DNA of 64,000 bases, taken from the NCBI RefSeq assembly GCF_002995495.1, contig NZ_PVZV01000001.1:1178001-1242000 (forward strand), read 5' to 3'. Source of the stretch: Actinocorallia populi (GTDB lineage Bacteria; Actinomycetota; Actinomycetes; Streptosporangiales; Streptosporangiaceae). The translations under genes were made by a program, and so were the position numbers. The notes beneath the pieces are model-generated. The model ran no database searches and had not been told where the DNA came from. It saw only the letters and a program-made list of their open reading frames with translations. Position 1 is the stretch's first letter, and each line of letters starts with the position of its first letter. Below are positions 56,481-64,000 of this stretch, piece by piece.

Positions 56481-57943
56481 ACGTGATCCAGGAGATCGAC
56501 TACGCGGCGGTGGCGCCGGTGCTGATCGTCGCGCTCGCGGCGGTCGGGGTGCTGCTGGCCGGGGCGTTCGAGCTGGGCGCGCGGTGGCTGGGATGGCTGA
56601 CGGCGCTGGCGCTGTCCGCGGGCCTGGCGGCGGTCTTCGCGCTCGTCCCCGGCGAGGTGCGGCGGACGTTCTGCGTGCCGGAGACGCTGCGCGGGGACGG
56701 GCCCGAGTCGTGCTCGTACGTCGTCGACCAGTTCACGCTGCTCTTCCAGGGCATCGTGCTGGCGGCGGCCGTCGTGGTCGTCCTGATGTCACTCGCGGAG
56801 CTGGAGTCCGCCGACGTCCCGGCGGGGGAGTACTACTTCCTGCTGCTGTGCGCGGTCACCGGCGTGCTGGCGCTCGTCGCCGCGCGGGACCTGGTGCTGC
56901 TGTTCACGGCGCTGGAGACGCTGTCGCTGCCGGTGTTCGCGCTGGTGGCGCTCAAACGCTACGACGGGCGGGCCACCGAGGCGGCGGTGAAGCTGTTCCT
57001 GGTGTCGGTGGTCTCGGCGGCGGTGCTGCTGTTCGGGATCAGCCTCGTGTACGGGACGACCGGGGCGATGCACTTCGACCGCATCTCCGCCGCGTCCGTC
57101 GAGGGGGCGCTGGAACCCGTCCTGGCGGCGGGCATCGTCATGGTCGTCGCGGGGTTCGCGTTCAAGGTCGCGGCGGTGCCGTTCCACTTCTGGGCGCCGG
57201 ACGTCTACCAGGGCGCGCCGGTGCCGGTGGCGGCGTTCCTGTCCGTCGTCTCCAAGGCCGGCGGGTTCGCCGGGGTGGCGCTGGTCGTGGCGCTGGCGTT
57301 CCCGTCCCACGACCATGTCTGGGGGCCGCTGCTGGCGGTCCTGGCGGCCGTGACGATGACGGTGGGCAACGTGATGGCGCTGCGCCAGACGCAGGCCGTG
57401 CGGCTGCTGGCGTGGTCGTCGGTGGCGCAGTCGGGGTACATGCTGGCGCCGCTGGCCGTGGGGGCCGAGCACATCGGGCAGGGCATCGGGGCGACCGCCG
57501 GGTACCTGGCGTTCTACGCGGTGATGAACCTGGGCGCCTTCGCGGTCGTCCACGGGGCGGCGAGGGCGTCGGAGGAGAACCTGCTGGTGGATTACCGGGG
57601 GCTGGCCCGGCGAAACCCACTTTCTGGGATTTTGTTGGCGTTCTTCCTGATTTGTCTGGCAGGGTTGCCGCCCGGGGTGATGGGACTCGTCGCCAAGGTG
57701 CTCGTCTTCAAGGCCGTGGTGACCGGGCCGGTGCTCTGGCTGGCCGCCGTCATGGCCGTCAACGTCGTCATCGGGCTGTACTACTACCTGGTGTGGGCGG
57801 CACGGCTGTTCGCGCCGGGGACGGGCCCAATGCTGCCGTCCGGCCTGCCCTACAGGCTGGCGCTGGGCGTCACGGGAGCGGGCGCCGTCCTGCTGTCCGC
57901 GGCGCCCCAGGTGCTGCTGCAGGCGGTCTTCCCGACGGGCTGA
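56477..57943 (+). CDS. nuoN2: NADH-quinone oxidoreductase subunit N, second cluster
   Basis: A 488-residue antiporter-like subunit closing the second cluster. TALETLSLPVFALVALKRYD carries the membrane glutamate; VPFHFWAPDVYQGAPVPVAA and VRLLAWSSVAQSGYMLAPLA match NuoN. A short hairpin (GACGGG, CCCGTC, 57934-57953) overlaps its stop. The htpX gene starts 73 bases later. Confidence 0.93.
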   Translation: MNVIQEIDYAAVAPVLIVALAAVGVLLAGAFELGARWLGWLTALALSAGLAAVFALVPGEVRRTFCVPETLRGDGPESCSYVVDQFTLLFQGIVLAAAVVVVLMSLAELESADVPAGEYYFLLLCAVTGVLALVAARDLVLLFTALETLSLPVFALVALKRYDGRATEAAVKLFLVSVVSAAVLLFGISLVYGTTGAMHFDRISAASVEGALEPVLAAGIVMVVAGFAFKVAAVPFHFWAPDVYQGAPVPVAAFLSVVSKAGGFAGVALVVALAFPSHDHVWGPLLAVLAAVTMTVGNVMALRQTQAVRLLAWSSVAQSGYMLAPLAVGAEHIGQGIGATAGYLAFYAVMNLGAFAVVHGAARASEENLLVDYRGLARRNPLSGILLAFFLICLAGLPPGVMGLVAKVLVFKAVVTGPVLWLAAVMAVNVVIGLYYYLVWAARLFAPGTGPMLPSGLPYRLALGVTGAGAVLLSAAPQVLLQAVFPTG

Positions 57944-57953
57944 AAGACCCGTC
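57934..57953 (+). terminator. Small hairpin at the end of nuoN2
   Basis: GACGGG and CCCGTC form a six-base stem with an eight-base loop across the stop codon. Weak, with no T-run; read-through to htpX is likely. Confidence 0.3.
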
Positions 57954-57956
57954 ACG

Positions 57957-57982
57957 GAACGTTTCCCCTGATCCGAACGTTC
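57957..57982. promoter_or_regulatory. Inverted repeat upstream of htpX
   Basis: GAACGTT (57957-57963) and AACGTTC (57976-57982) are perfect inverted arms 12 bases apart; the right copy, GAACGTTC, is itself palindromic. The repeat lies 35-60 bases before the htpX ATG and may be an operator. Confidence 0.4.
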
Positions 57983-58016
57983 TTCCGGACGTAGAGCCAA
58001 GGGGAGGTTCTGAGCT

Positions 58017-58865
58017 ATGAACGGCGTGAAGACGGCAGTGTTGATCGCCGCGCTTTCCGCGGTGATGCTGCTCGTCGGGTGGGGGCTCGGCGGGCGGGGC
58101 GGGCTGCTGGTGGCCCTGGTGATCGCGCTGGTGAGCAACGGCGTCGCCTACTTCTTCAGCGACAGGATCGCGTTGCGTTCGATGCGCGCCCACCCGATCA
58201 GCGAGGTCGAGGCACCGGTCCTGTACGCGATCGTCCGCGAGCTGGCCACCGCCGCGCGCCAGCCGATGCCGCGCCTGTACGTCTCGGAGACACCGCAGCC
58301 GAACGCGTTCGCCACCGGACGCAACCCGCGCAACGCGGCCGTCTGCGTGACCCGCGGGATCCTGCAGATGCTCGACCGGCGGGAACTGCGCGCGGTCATC
58401 GGCCACGAACTGTCGCACGTCTACAACCGCGACATCCTCATCGCGTCCGTCGCGGCGGCGCTCGCCACGGTCGTCACCTACCTGACCTACCTCGGCATGT
58501 TCATGCCGGGCCGCTCCGACGACCGGGAGGGCCCGGGGATGTTCGGCGCCCTGCTGATGGTCTTCCTCGGCCCGCTGGCCGCCGGGATCATCCAGATGGC
58601 GATCAGCCGCACCCGCGAGTACCAGGCCGACGAGTCCGGCGCCCTTCTCAGCGGCGACCCGCTGGCCCTGGCCAGCGCCCTGCGCAAGATCTCCGGCGGG
58701 GTGCGCGCGCTGCCGCTGCCGGCCGACCCGCAGATCGAGTCGACCAGCGCGCTGATGATCGCCCACCCGTTCAGCGGCGGCGGCCTCAGCAAGCTGTTCT
58801 CCACGCACCCGCCCATCGCCGACCGGATCGCCCGCCTGGAGCGGATGGCCGGCCCGCGCGGCTGA
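58017..58865 (+). CDS. htpX: Membrane zinc metalloprotease HtpX
   Basis: A 282-residue M48 peptidase. Two N-terminal helices, zinc site HELSH (130-134) with the third ligand in [17 protein letters not shown], then two more helices and a C-terminal [14 protein letters not shown] motif. HtpX degrades misfolded membrane proteins. It follows nuoN2 in the same direction, an order also seen in streptomycetes from memory. A GGGGAGG ribosome site precedes the ATG. Confidence 0.93.
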   Translation: MNGVKTAVLIAALSAVMLLVGWGLGGRGGLLVALVIALVSNGVAYFFSDRIALRSMRAHPISEVEAPVLYAIVRELATAARQPMPRLYVSETPQPNAFATGRNPRNAAVCVTRGILQMLDRRELRAVIGHELSHVYNRDILIASVAAALATVVTYLTYLGMFMPGRSDDREGPGMFGALLMVFLGPLAAGIIQMAISRTREYQADESGALLSGDPLALASALRKISGGVRALPLPADPQIESTSALMIAHPFSGGGLSKLFSTHPPIADRIARLERMAGPRG

Positions 58866-58881
58866 CCCCGGTCCTTTTTCA

Positions 58882-58908
58882 GGACCCGCCCACGTTCCGG
58901 GCGGGTCC
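58882..58908. terminator. Bidirectional hairpin terminator between htpX and yajQ
   Basis: GGACCCGCCC and GGGCGGGTCC form a perfect 10-base stem with a seven-base loop between the two convergent genes. On the minus strand a run (AAAAAGGACC complement, CTTTTTC on plus) lies at the base of the stem. Confidence 0.75.
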
Positions 58909-58917
58909 TCGCACGTC

Positions 58918-59412
58918 CTACCGGTAGTTGATGAACTGCAGGGCGAGGTCGAGGTCCTCCTTGCCCTTCAGCAGCGCGATGATCTCCTGCAGGTCGTCCC
59001 GCTTCTTGGAGCTGACCCGCAGCTCCTCACCCTGGATCTGGGCCTTGACGCCCTTCGGCCCCTCCTCCCGGATGATCTTGCTGATCTTCTTGGCGTTCTC
59101 CTGCGAGATCCCCTCCTTGAGGTTCACCCCCAGTTTGTAGATCTTCCCGGACGCCTTGGGCTCCCCGGCGTCGAGGATCTTCAACGAGAGCCCACGCTTG
59201 ATCAGCTTCTCCTTGAAGACGTCCAGGACCGCCAGGGCCCGCTCCTCGCTGTTGGCCTGGATCTCGATGGACTCCCCCGACCACTTGATCCCGGCGTCCA
59301 CGTTGCGGAAGTCGAACCGGTTGGCCACTTCCTTGGCCGCCTGGTTCAGTGCGTTGTCCGTCTCCTGCCGGTCCAGCTTCGAGACGATGTCGAACGAACT
59401 CTCGGATGCCAC
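58918..59412 (-). CDS. yajQ: YajQ-family nucleotide-binding protein
   Basis: A 164-residue protein with the YajQ opening [33 protein letters not shown] and the C-terminal [15 protein letters not shown]. The family binds cyclic di-GMP or RNA in some bacteria. The GTG at 59412 has GAGGA upstream. The frame is open further upstream but without a family N-terminus. Convergent with htpX across a strong hairpin. Confidence 0.9.
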   Translation of the reverse strand: MASESSFDIVSKLDRQETDNALNQAAKEVANRFDFRNVDAGIKWSGESIEIQANSEERALAVLDVFKEKLIKRGLSLKILDAGEPKASGKIYKLGVNLKEGISQENAKKISKIIREEGPKGVKAQIQGEELRVSSKKRDDLQEIIALLKGKEDLDLALQFINYR

Positions 59413-59505
59413 GGTTTCAGATGTCCTCACGCATAACGACGATCTCCCTGAGGCGGACCGGTCCCGGTCCACCACCCCCAGTCTCCCAGCCTCCCGGCAA
59501 CCCAT

Positions 59506-59535
59506 GTGACGACCACCCCCGACGTCCGCTAGTAT
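59506..59535 (+). promoter_or_regulatory. Promoter of the tRNA-Tyr gene
   Basis: GTGACG (59506-59511) and TAGTAT (59530-59535), 18 bases apart, fit -35 and -10 elements about 23 bases before the tRNA 5' end. The -10 is a good match, the -35 is partial. Confidence 0.5.
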
Positions 59536-59558
59536 TTCTGACGTCGCAAGCGACACAC

Positions 59559-59640
<82 letters not shown>

Positions 59641-59645
59641 CACTC

Positions 59646-59687
59646 GAAGAAGGGCCCCTGACCTGGGAGACCAGGCAGGGGCTCTTC
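59646..59687 (+). terminator. Hairpin terminator after tRNA-Tyr
   Basis: GAAGAAGGGCCCCTG and CAGGGGCTCTTC form the outer stem around an inner CCTGG/CCAGG stem; GCTTT follows. It ends the tRNA transcript. Confidence 0.65.
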
Positions 59688-60013
59688 GCTTTGCCCACCC
59701 GGCGGTTCCGGCGGCTACCGAGCTTTCACGGCCGTCTGTGGATGGGTAGTGGAATGGATCAGCGGGTTGGCGGGCAGGTGCCGACGGTCGACCGCGTACT
59801 CCAGGAAGTCGAACGGAGCCGGCCTGCGGCGGGCCCGGACGGCGGACGAGGCAGGCCCGTTGTCCAGCCTTCGGCTCTGCGGGATTTCGACGAGCACGAC
59901 GTGATGACCTCCGGCGAACGGAGGCCATCACGCGTTTCGGGGACTGGGCGCAGCAACGGAAGAGCGAAGAAGGCCGACTGGCTTGGGGCCGGGAGCCGCC
60001 TGCAGGCGGCCGA
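59688..60013. other. Non-coding interval with an orphan hairpin, possible remnant of a lost gene
   Basis: About 320 bases between the tRNA terminator and the SMI1 gene promoter with no convincing frame in any direction. At 59901-59931 GTGATG-a-CCTCCG, GCGAA, CGGAGG-c-CATCAC form a 12-pair stem with one mismatch and TTTCGG after it: a terminator not attached to any present gene. This suggests a gene once lay between 59700 and 59900. Confidence 0.4.
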
Positions 60014-60019
60014 TACCGT
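60014..60019 (+). promoter_or_regulatory. -10 element TACCGT for the SMI1 gene, probable leaderless start
   Basis: TACCGT (in GATACCGTC) ends seven bases before the ATG at 60027; no ribosome site intervenes. Confidence 0.4.
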
Positions 60020-60026
60020 CTCTGGC

Positions 60027-60755
60027 ATGACGGACGGATTCGACCTCGGCCGGGCTCTCACCGAGGGGCTCGATGACCGGATCGGCGCTTGGCGCTTCAT
60101 CCGGGGATTCGCTCAGCACTGGGTGACGCCCTTGGGCGAAGACGACGGCTGGAGCGAAGCGGATCTGTCGGCAGCGGAGGAGAGGCTGGGACTCCCGCTG
60201 CCGACGGCGCTGCGTGAGGCTTACCGTCTGTTCGGCCGCCGGAAGGACCTCAGTAGTAACCACGACGTTCTCCTGAGCCCGGCCGAGCTCTACCTGGACG
60301 ATCGAAAGGAAGCCCTGGTCTTCCGGCATGAGAACCAGGGCGCTGCCTCCTGGGGTGTCCTCGTCACTGAGCTGGGCGAGCCCGACCCTGCGGTGTTCGT
60401 CAAAGAAGATCTGGCCGACAAGCAGGCCGAGACATGGGAAAGCTGGCTGGGCAAGCTCTCCTTGGCCTTCATCGAGATCGTCCTGTCGGAGTCCTTGAAC
60501 GGCCCTGAGGAACTCACGGATTTCCTGAACGATCTCGACGAAGAAGGAGCCGGGGCGCTGGAGGAGCACTACGCGCTCCTCCCGTTCCCGGAGTATCCGA
60601 TCAGTGGGAAATCGCTTGGAATTCGCTGGTTCGCCGGTCCTGACTCGCTCCTCCGTGAGGACGGCCGCATGGCCCTGCTGGCAAGAGCCCGTACCGGGGA
60701 GGCCCTCGGCCGCATCCGTGATCGGATTTCCGGCGATTGGCTCAACGACTGCTGA
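60027..60755 (+). CDS. SMI1/KNR4 family protein
   Basis: A 242-residue acidic soluble protein. [56 protein letters not shown] and [20 protein letters not shown] match the SMI1/KNR4 superfamily, in which many members are immunity proteins of polymorphic toxins. No toxin gene is adjacent, so this may be an orphan immunity gene. A TACCGT element is seven bases before the ATG. Confidence 0.75.
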   Translation: MTDGFDLGRALTEGLDDRIGAWRFIRGFAQHWVTPLGEDDGWSEADLSAAEERLGLPLPTALREAYRLFGRRKDLSSNHDVLLSPAELYLDDRKEALVFRHENQGAASWGVLVTELGEPDPAVFVKEDLADKQAETWESWLGKLSLAFIEIVLSESLNGPEELTDFLNDLDEEGAGALEEHYALLPFPEYPISGKSLGIRWFAGPDSLLREDGRMALLARARTGEALGRIRDRISGDWLNDC

Positions 60756-60756
60756 G

Positions 60757-60872
60757 ACGGTGTCCCACTTCTCGTCCAGGTAGGAGATCGCCGGCTCGTA
60801 CCAGGTGATCTCCTTCGGCTTCTCGATCTCGCCGACCGGCCGCCGGTCGAGATCTCCGAGGTCGGGCACTGC
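60757..60872 (-). pseudogene. Possible gene remnant
   Basis: On the minus strand the translation PVGEIEKPKEITWYEPAISY then LDEKWDTV reads like a real protein tail, unlike the low-complexity frames around it. No start, ribosome site or family is recognisable and the frame runs on into the antisense of the SMI1 gene. The remaining bases to 61180 hold nothing I can support. Confidence 0.3.
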
Positions 60873-61185
60873 CCGATCGGATGAGGAGGGGCGCAGTCCT
60901 GGCAATCGGCCAGCGGCCGCTTGGCGGTGGGGCATCGGCATCGCTGAATACGGAGCCGGACCGGCTGGGGTCGATCGGCGGTTCTTGCTTTCCGGCCCTA
61001 TGGACTGGCAGGGATCTGCAGGCGCTGGAACTGAAATGGTTATGTATCCCTTGCCCGGCTCTCGGAGGCGTCTCGGTGGCGCTGGCGCGTAGTCGCGCCG
61101 CCGGCAGGCGAATCGGGTTCCCGGCACCATGCCGTCCGGTCCGGACGAGGTTCGTGGGAGCGCTGTGCGCTGCCGTCCGCCGGGT
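60873..61185. other. Interval with no recognised gene
   Basis: Short frames on both strands lack ribosome sites and family features. No repeats or RNA structure were noticed until the inverted repeat at 61186-61216. Confidence 0.4.
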
Positions 61186-61216
61186 CTCATCTAGGACGGC
61201 AGCCGACCTAGATGAG
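61186..61216. promoter_or_regulatory. Perfect 10-base inverted repeat upstream of the VOC gene
   Basis: CTCATCTAGG (61186-61195) and CCTAGATGAG (61207-61216) are perfect inverted arms 11 bases apart, 50 bases before the VOC start. TAGCGT at 61219-61224 could be a -10. No T-run, so an operator is more likely than a terminator. Confidence 0.5.
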
Positions 61217-61266
61217 GCCTAGCGTCATCACCACGTTGAGGTGCTCGCACTCCAGGAGGCAGTCAG

Positions 61267-61764
61267 ATGTCCGTGAACCCGGTTCCCCAGGGCTATGCCA
61301 CCGTGACGCCGTGGATCATCTCCCGCGACACGGTGCAGCTCATCGACTACATGAAGAGGGCCTTCGGCGCGGAGGAGCTCGCGTGCCTGGCCGGCGAGGA
61401 CGGCAGCGTCGAGCATGCGGAGGTGCGGATCGGTGACTCGGTGGTGATGATGTTCGACGCGCGGCCGGAGTGGCCGCCGACCCCCGGCTTCCTCCGCCTC
61501 TACGTCGAGGACGCCGACGCCGTGCACCGTCAGGCGGTCGCGGCCGGCGGCATCTCGGTCACCGAGGTCACCCACCTGTTCTTCGGAGACCGGGTCGGTC
61601 GGGTGCGCGATCCGCTGGGCAACCTGTACTGGATCCAGACCCGCGTGGAGGATCTGAACCCGCAGGAGTTGGAACGCCGCCTCGGCGATCCGGCGTTCAC
61701 CAAAGCGATGGAGTACGTCCAAAGCGCCGACTTCTTCCCGGGCCGGGCCTTCGGCCTCGGCTGA
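61267..61764 (+). CDS. VOC-superfamily (glyoxalase/PhnB-like) protein
   Basis: A 165-residue protein of the vicinal oxygen chelate superfamily. PQGYATVTPWIISRDTVQLI, KRAFGAEEL, EHAEVRIGDSVVMMFDA and VRDPLGNLYWIQTRVEDL form the paired beta-alpha-beta modules of the PhnB-like branch. The ligand set is incomplete at the usual first metal position, so it may be non-enzymatic or bind a small molecule. GGAGG seven bases before the ATG supports the start. Confidence 0.78.
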   Translation: MSVNPVPQGYATVTPWIISRDTVQLIDYMKRAFGAEELACLAGEDGSVEHAEVRIGDSVVMMFDARPEWPPTPGFLRLYVEDADAVHRQAVAAGGISVTEVTHLFFGDRVGRVRDPLGNLYWIQTRVEDLNPQELERRLGDPAFTKAMEYVQSADFFPGRAFGLG

Positions 61765-61862
61765 GCGTTTCGGCGGCCGGTGAGGACGGCTTCTCGGTTG
61801 GGGTCTTGTGTCCGGGTGCGGTGCTCGCGAGTATGGGCGGATGATCACGACTGCGGGCGGCG

Positions 61863-62279
61863 ATGCCGCGTAGGAATCCGGCGGCTGTTCGAGCCGCAGG
61901 GGACAAGCGGGCCGGCGGCGGTTCGCCGGTGGCGCCGGGCCTCTCTCGTTCTGCGGCCCAAGCGATCGCGAGGCTGGAAGCGCGCGACCTCGGTGCCGGG
62001 GCGGTGGCAAGGGCGTTCACCTTCTGGAAGCGGATGGTCCAGGGGCCGACGCGTTTCCTGCGGTTCAGGGAGGACGACTGCGGTGTGAAGGAGTGCTGCA
62101 GGGGGCACCTCGCCGCGCGTGACCTCTTGGAGGACGCGGCGCTCCGCCTTCCCGCCCGGGCGGCGAGAGAGTTGCGGGAGGCCGTCCGGCCCTACGACGA
62201 GATCTTCGAATCTCGCTCGATCGCCGACCCCGGCATGCCTGTGTCTGCCTTCTGGTGGAACCGCCGCTTCGTTCCTTGA
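61863..62279 (+). CDS. Conserved hypothetical protein with RFREDDCGVKECCRGH motif
   Basis: A 138-residue basic protein. The block RFLRFREDDCGVKECCRGHL, followed by LLEDAALRLPARAARELREA and a C-terminal Arg-rich tail, recurs in actinomycete small proteins of unknown function. Three close cysteines and a histidine could bind metal. No good ribosome site is visible, and the first ~30 residues are low complexity, so the true start may be internal. Confidence 0.55.
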   Translation: MPRRNPAAVRAAGDKRAGGGSPVAPGLSRSAAQAIARLEARDLGAGAVARAFTFWKRMVQGPTRFLRFREDDCGVKECCRGHLAARDLLEDAALRLPARAARELREAVRPYDEIFESRSIADPGMPVSAFWWNRRFVP

Positions 62280-62483
62280 CCCGAGCTCGTCTCCGGTCCG
62301 TACCTGCGGACGCGGTACCCGCTCGGCGGGGTCTTCCGGAGAGTGAGGCGAACGGCTCGGGTGGTGCGATCGGATCCGTCGTTGACGCCCGACCGGTGGC
62401 CCGGGGAGACCCGGGACAGGTGAAACGTCCAAGATCAGGGAGCATTCGCAGGGGTTGCGGCCTTCTGTTGTCCTGGAGATTTC
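62280..62483. other. Short interval before a decayed hydrolase gene
   Basis: No frame here looks coding. GGAG at 62475-62478 is the ribosome site of the pseudogene that follows. Confidence 0.4.
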
Positions 62484-62946
62484 ATACCCTTCGGCTACCT
62501 GATCACCGTGGCGCTCGTCACCTGGTGCACCTTCTTCGCCGTCGTCGCGCCACGGCGGCCCCTGCTGCTGGGGAGGGTGAGCTTCTGGTCCGGGCTGTGC
62601 CGTTCGTGGACCTTGACGCTCTGCCGGCCTCCATGGCGCTCGCCGCCGTCCAGGGCGATCTGGCGTCACCGGCCGCCAAGGCGGCGGTCGGGGTGGCCGC
62701 CCTCTCCGTCGCGGGGCTGGTCGTGTCGGCCTGGCGGGGCGTATCGACGCCAAGAAGGTCATCACCTGGGCCCGCGAGCACGCCTCCGAGTACGGCGGCG
62801 ATCTGCCCGGCGGACAGCACTCGTTCGACCTCTTCCACTCCGCGCGCTTCGAGGCGGTCGTGGACGGCGTCGAGGCCTTCGCCGCCTGGGTCACGGCCAC
62901 TCCGCAGCGCACTCCCGACTCGGTCCGCTTGGGTCGCACCGTTTGA
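62484..62946 (+). pseudogene. Alpha/beta hydrolase gene decayed by an ATA start, frameshifts and deletion
   Basis: GGAG (62475-62478) sits five bases before ATA where an ATG is expected; from there the translation IPFGYLITVALVTWCTFFAV then VAPRRPLLLGRVSFWSGL matches the membrane N-terminus of an actinomycete alpha/beta hydrolase. A frame change gives VPFVDLDALPASMALAAVQG and ASPAAKAAVGVAALSVAG; a second change gives the C-terminal GRIDAKKVITWAREHASEYG to a stop at 62946. The catalytic core between these parts is missing. At least two frameshifts and a large deletion are required. Confidence 0.6.
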
Positions 62947-62960
62947 CGGGGAGGGAGAGC

Positions 62961-62982
62961 TTGTCCACCGGTCGGTGGACAA
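62961..62982. promoter_or_regulatory. Perfect 9-base inverted-repeat operator upstream of an ABC exporter
   Basis: TTGTCCACC, GGTC, GGTGGACAA form a perfect inverted repeat, 58 bases before the ABC ATPase ATG. Sequence and symmetry are like the operators of TetR-family repressors that control drug-efflux ABC genes. The regulator gene is not in the window; it may lie downstream of 64000. Confidence 0.65.
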
Positions 62983-63039
62983 CGGGTTCAGCCGGTCGTA
63001 CGTGTCGGGGGAGGGGCCGTCTCGAACAGGATCGTCGGT

Positions 63040-63837
63040 ATGACAGACCTCCTGGAAGATGCGGATTTTCGTGGTGGCGCCCGCGGGGCGCTCCGTCCGG
63101 CTGAAGTCGTGCGGCTCGAGTCGGTGCGCAAGGTCTACGGCGGCTCGAAGAACGCGGTGGTCGCGTTGGACGAGGTGAGCGTCGGGCTGCGGCAGGGCGG
63201 CTTCACGGCCGTGATGGGGCCGTCGGGTTCCGGTAAGAGCACCTTCTTGCAGTGCGCGGCCGGGCTGGACCGGCCGACTTCGGGATCGGTGGTCCTGGAC
63301 GGGGTGGATCTCGGCTCGCTCGGCGAGCGCGAGCTGACGAGGCTGCGCCGTGAGCGGATCGGGTTCGTCTTCCAGGCGTTCAACCTGCTTCCCGCGTTGA
63401 GCGTGCGGGAGAACGTCGGCCTGCCGCTGCGGCTGGCGGGGCGCCGTCCCGACCGGTCGGCGGTGGAGGAGGTGCTGGAGCGGGTCGGCCTCGGCGGGCG
63501 GCTCGGCAGCCGTCCGGGGGAGTTGTCGGGGGGCCAGCAGCAGCGCGTGGCCATCGCGCGGGCGCTCATCACCCGGCCCGCGGTGCTGTTCGGCGACGAG
63601 CCGACCGGCGCGCTGGACACCGCCACGGCCCGCGAGGTGCTCGCCCTGCTGCGGGAGACCGTCGAGGAGCGGGGGCAGACGGTGGTGATGGTCACCCATG
63701 ACCCGGTCGCGGCCGCGCACGCAGACCGCGTGGTCTTCCTGGCCGACGGCCGTGTCGCCGGCACGCTCGAACGGCCGACCGTGGACCGGGTCGCCGAGCG
63801 GATGACGCGGCTGGGCGCGAACGGGGCGGGCCGGTGA
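63040..63837 (+). CDS. ABC transporter ATP-binding protein (MacB/LolD-like)
   Basis: A 265-residue ABC ATPase. Walker A is GPSGSGKST near residue 61, then the Q-loop GFVFQAFNLLPALSVRENV, the signature LSGGQQQRVAIARAL and Walker B VLFGDEPTGALD with a downstream His in VMVTHD. This is the type paired with FtsX/MacB permeases in drug or lipoprotein export. The first ~20 residues are a charged extension. It overlaps the next gene by four bases (GTGA). Confidence 0.92.
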   Translation: MTDLLEDADFRGGARGALRPAEVVRLESVRKVYGGSKNAVVALDEVSVGLRQGGFTAVMGPSGSGKSTFLQCAAGLDRPTSGSVVLDGVDLGSLGERELTRLRRERIGFVFQAFNLLPALSVRENVGLPLRLAGRRPDRSAVEEVLERVGLGGRLGSRPGELSGGQQQRVAIARALITRPAVLFGDEPTGALDTATAREVLALLRETVEERGQTVVMVTHDPVAAAHADRVVFLADGRVAGTLERPTVDRVAERMTRLGANGAGR

Positions 63838-64000
63838 TCGGGATCGCGCTGCGCACGCTGCGCTTCCACAAGGGCGGCTTCCTCGCCTCGTTCGTCGCGT
63901 TGTTCCTGGGCGCCTTGATCGTGGTGGGCTGCGGCGGGCTGCTGGAGACCGGCATCCGCGCCGACGCCCCGCCGCGGCGCCTTGCCGCCGCACCGATCGT
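63834..64000 (+). CDS. ABC transporter permease, FtsX/MacB family (partial)
   Basis: Only the first 55 codons are in the window. IGIALRTLRFHKGGFLASFV, followed by an Ala/Leu-rich membrane helix, is the usual opening of FtsX-like permeases that partner MacB-type ATPases. The GTG overlaps the ATPase stop, so the two are co-translated. The gene runs past the window end. Confidence 0.85.
   Translation, partial: MIGIALRTLRFHKGGFLASFVALFLGALIVVGCGGLLETGIRADAPPRRLAAAPI

Noticed and set aside
59715-59897. A 60-residue minus-strand frame downstream of tRNA-Tyr.
   Set aside because: No ribosome site, no recognised family, and composition is like the surrounding non-coding DNA.

Overview
The window is high-GC DNA from an actinomycete. 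It has GTG and TTG starts, ATGA/GTGA stop-start overlaps and strong G/C bias at third codon positions. A BldC-type regulator, menaquinone genes, a 14-gene nuo operon, a second partial nuo operon and the korAB-nuo2-htpX neighbourhood suggest a filamentous actinobacterium of the Streptomyces/Streptosporangiales kind. The genus is my inference. Most of the window is respiratory core; accessory genes lie mainly in 24.7-44.2 kb and 59.6-63 kb.

1-3.3 kb holds the System II cytochrome c maturation genes (end of a probable thioredoxin gene, ccdA, resB, ccsB). 3.3-6.9 kb has a secreted-toxin-like zinc peptidase with a small partner, bldC, a threonine/serine dehydratase, a DUF4229 protein and menG. 7.0-24.7 kb is the main respiratory unit: the geranylgeranyl-reductase-family oxidoreductase menJ, nuoA to nuoN, then a polyprenyl diphosphate synthase. 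A perfect Rex-type operator (7016-7033) precedes menJ, and a 30-base inverted repeat precedes nuoA. The genes in and around the unit make or modify menaquinone, and complex I reduces it.

24.7-31.8 kb is accessory: a C39 peptidase, rarD, msrA, and then an unusual array. The last ~32 codons of msrA occur three times (26994-27086, 28159-28251, 29101-29206). A toxin/antitoxin pair plus a hypothetical gene lies between copies 1 and 2, and a VapBC-like pair between copies 2 and 3. After these come a truncated Uma2 gene and two conserved genes of unknown function.

31.8-44.2 kb carries two MFS exporters, a class D beta-lactamase, an MscS channel, an AhpD-family protein, a phytase-like esterase, a DUF6980 protein, a possible 32-residue peptide gene, a hydrolase-ABC ATPase fusion with its permease, and a small SecD-like membrane protein. 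44.3-48.9 kb has korB, korA (2-oxoacid:ferredoxin oxidoreductase) and a proline-rich membrane protein. Next to korAB, on the other strand, is the second nuo operon (48.96-57.94 kb: nuoA, B, C, H, I, J, K, L, M, N). It has no nuoD, E, F or G. With no NADH module and korAB adjacent, a ferredoxin-fed complex-I-like machine is a reasonable hypothesis.

58-64 kb has htpX, yajQ, tRNA-Tyr, an SMI1/KNR4 protein, a VOC protein, a conserved small protein, a decayed alpha/beta hydrolase gene and the start of an ABC exporter operon behind a perfect inverted-repeat operator. Several genes have a TAnnnT hexamer 6-7 bases before the start codon, suggesting leaderless mRNAs. No rRNA, CRISPR array, integrase or insertion sequence was seen.
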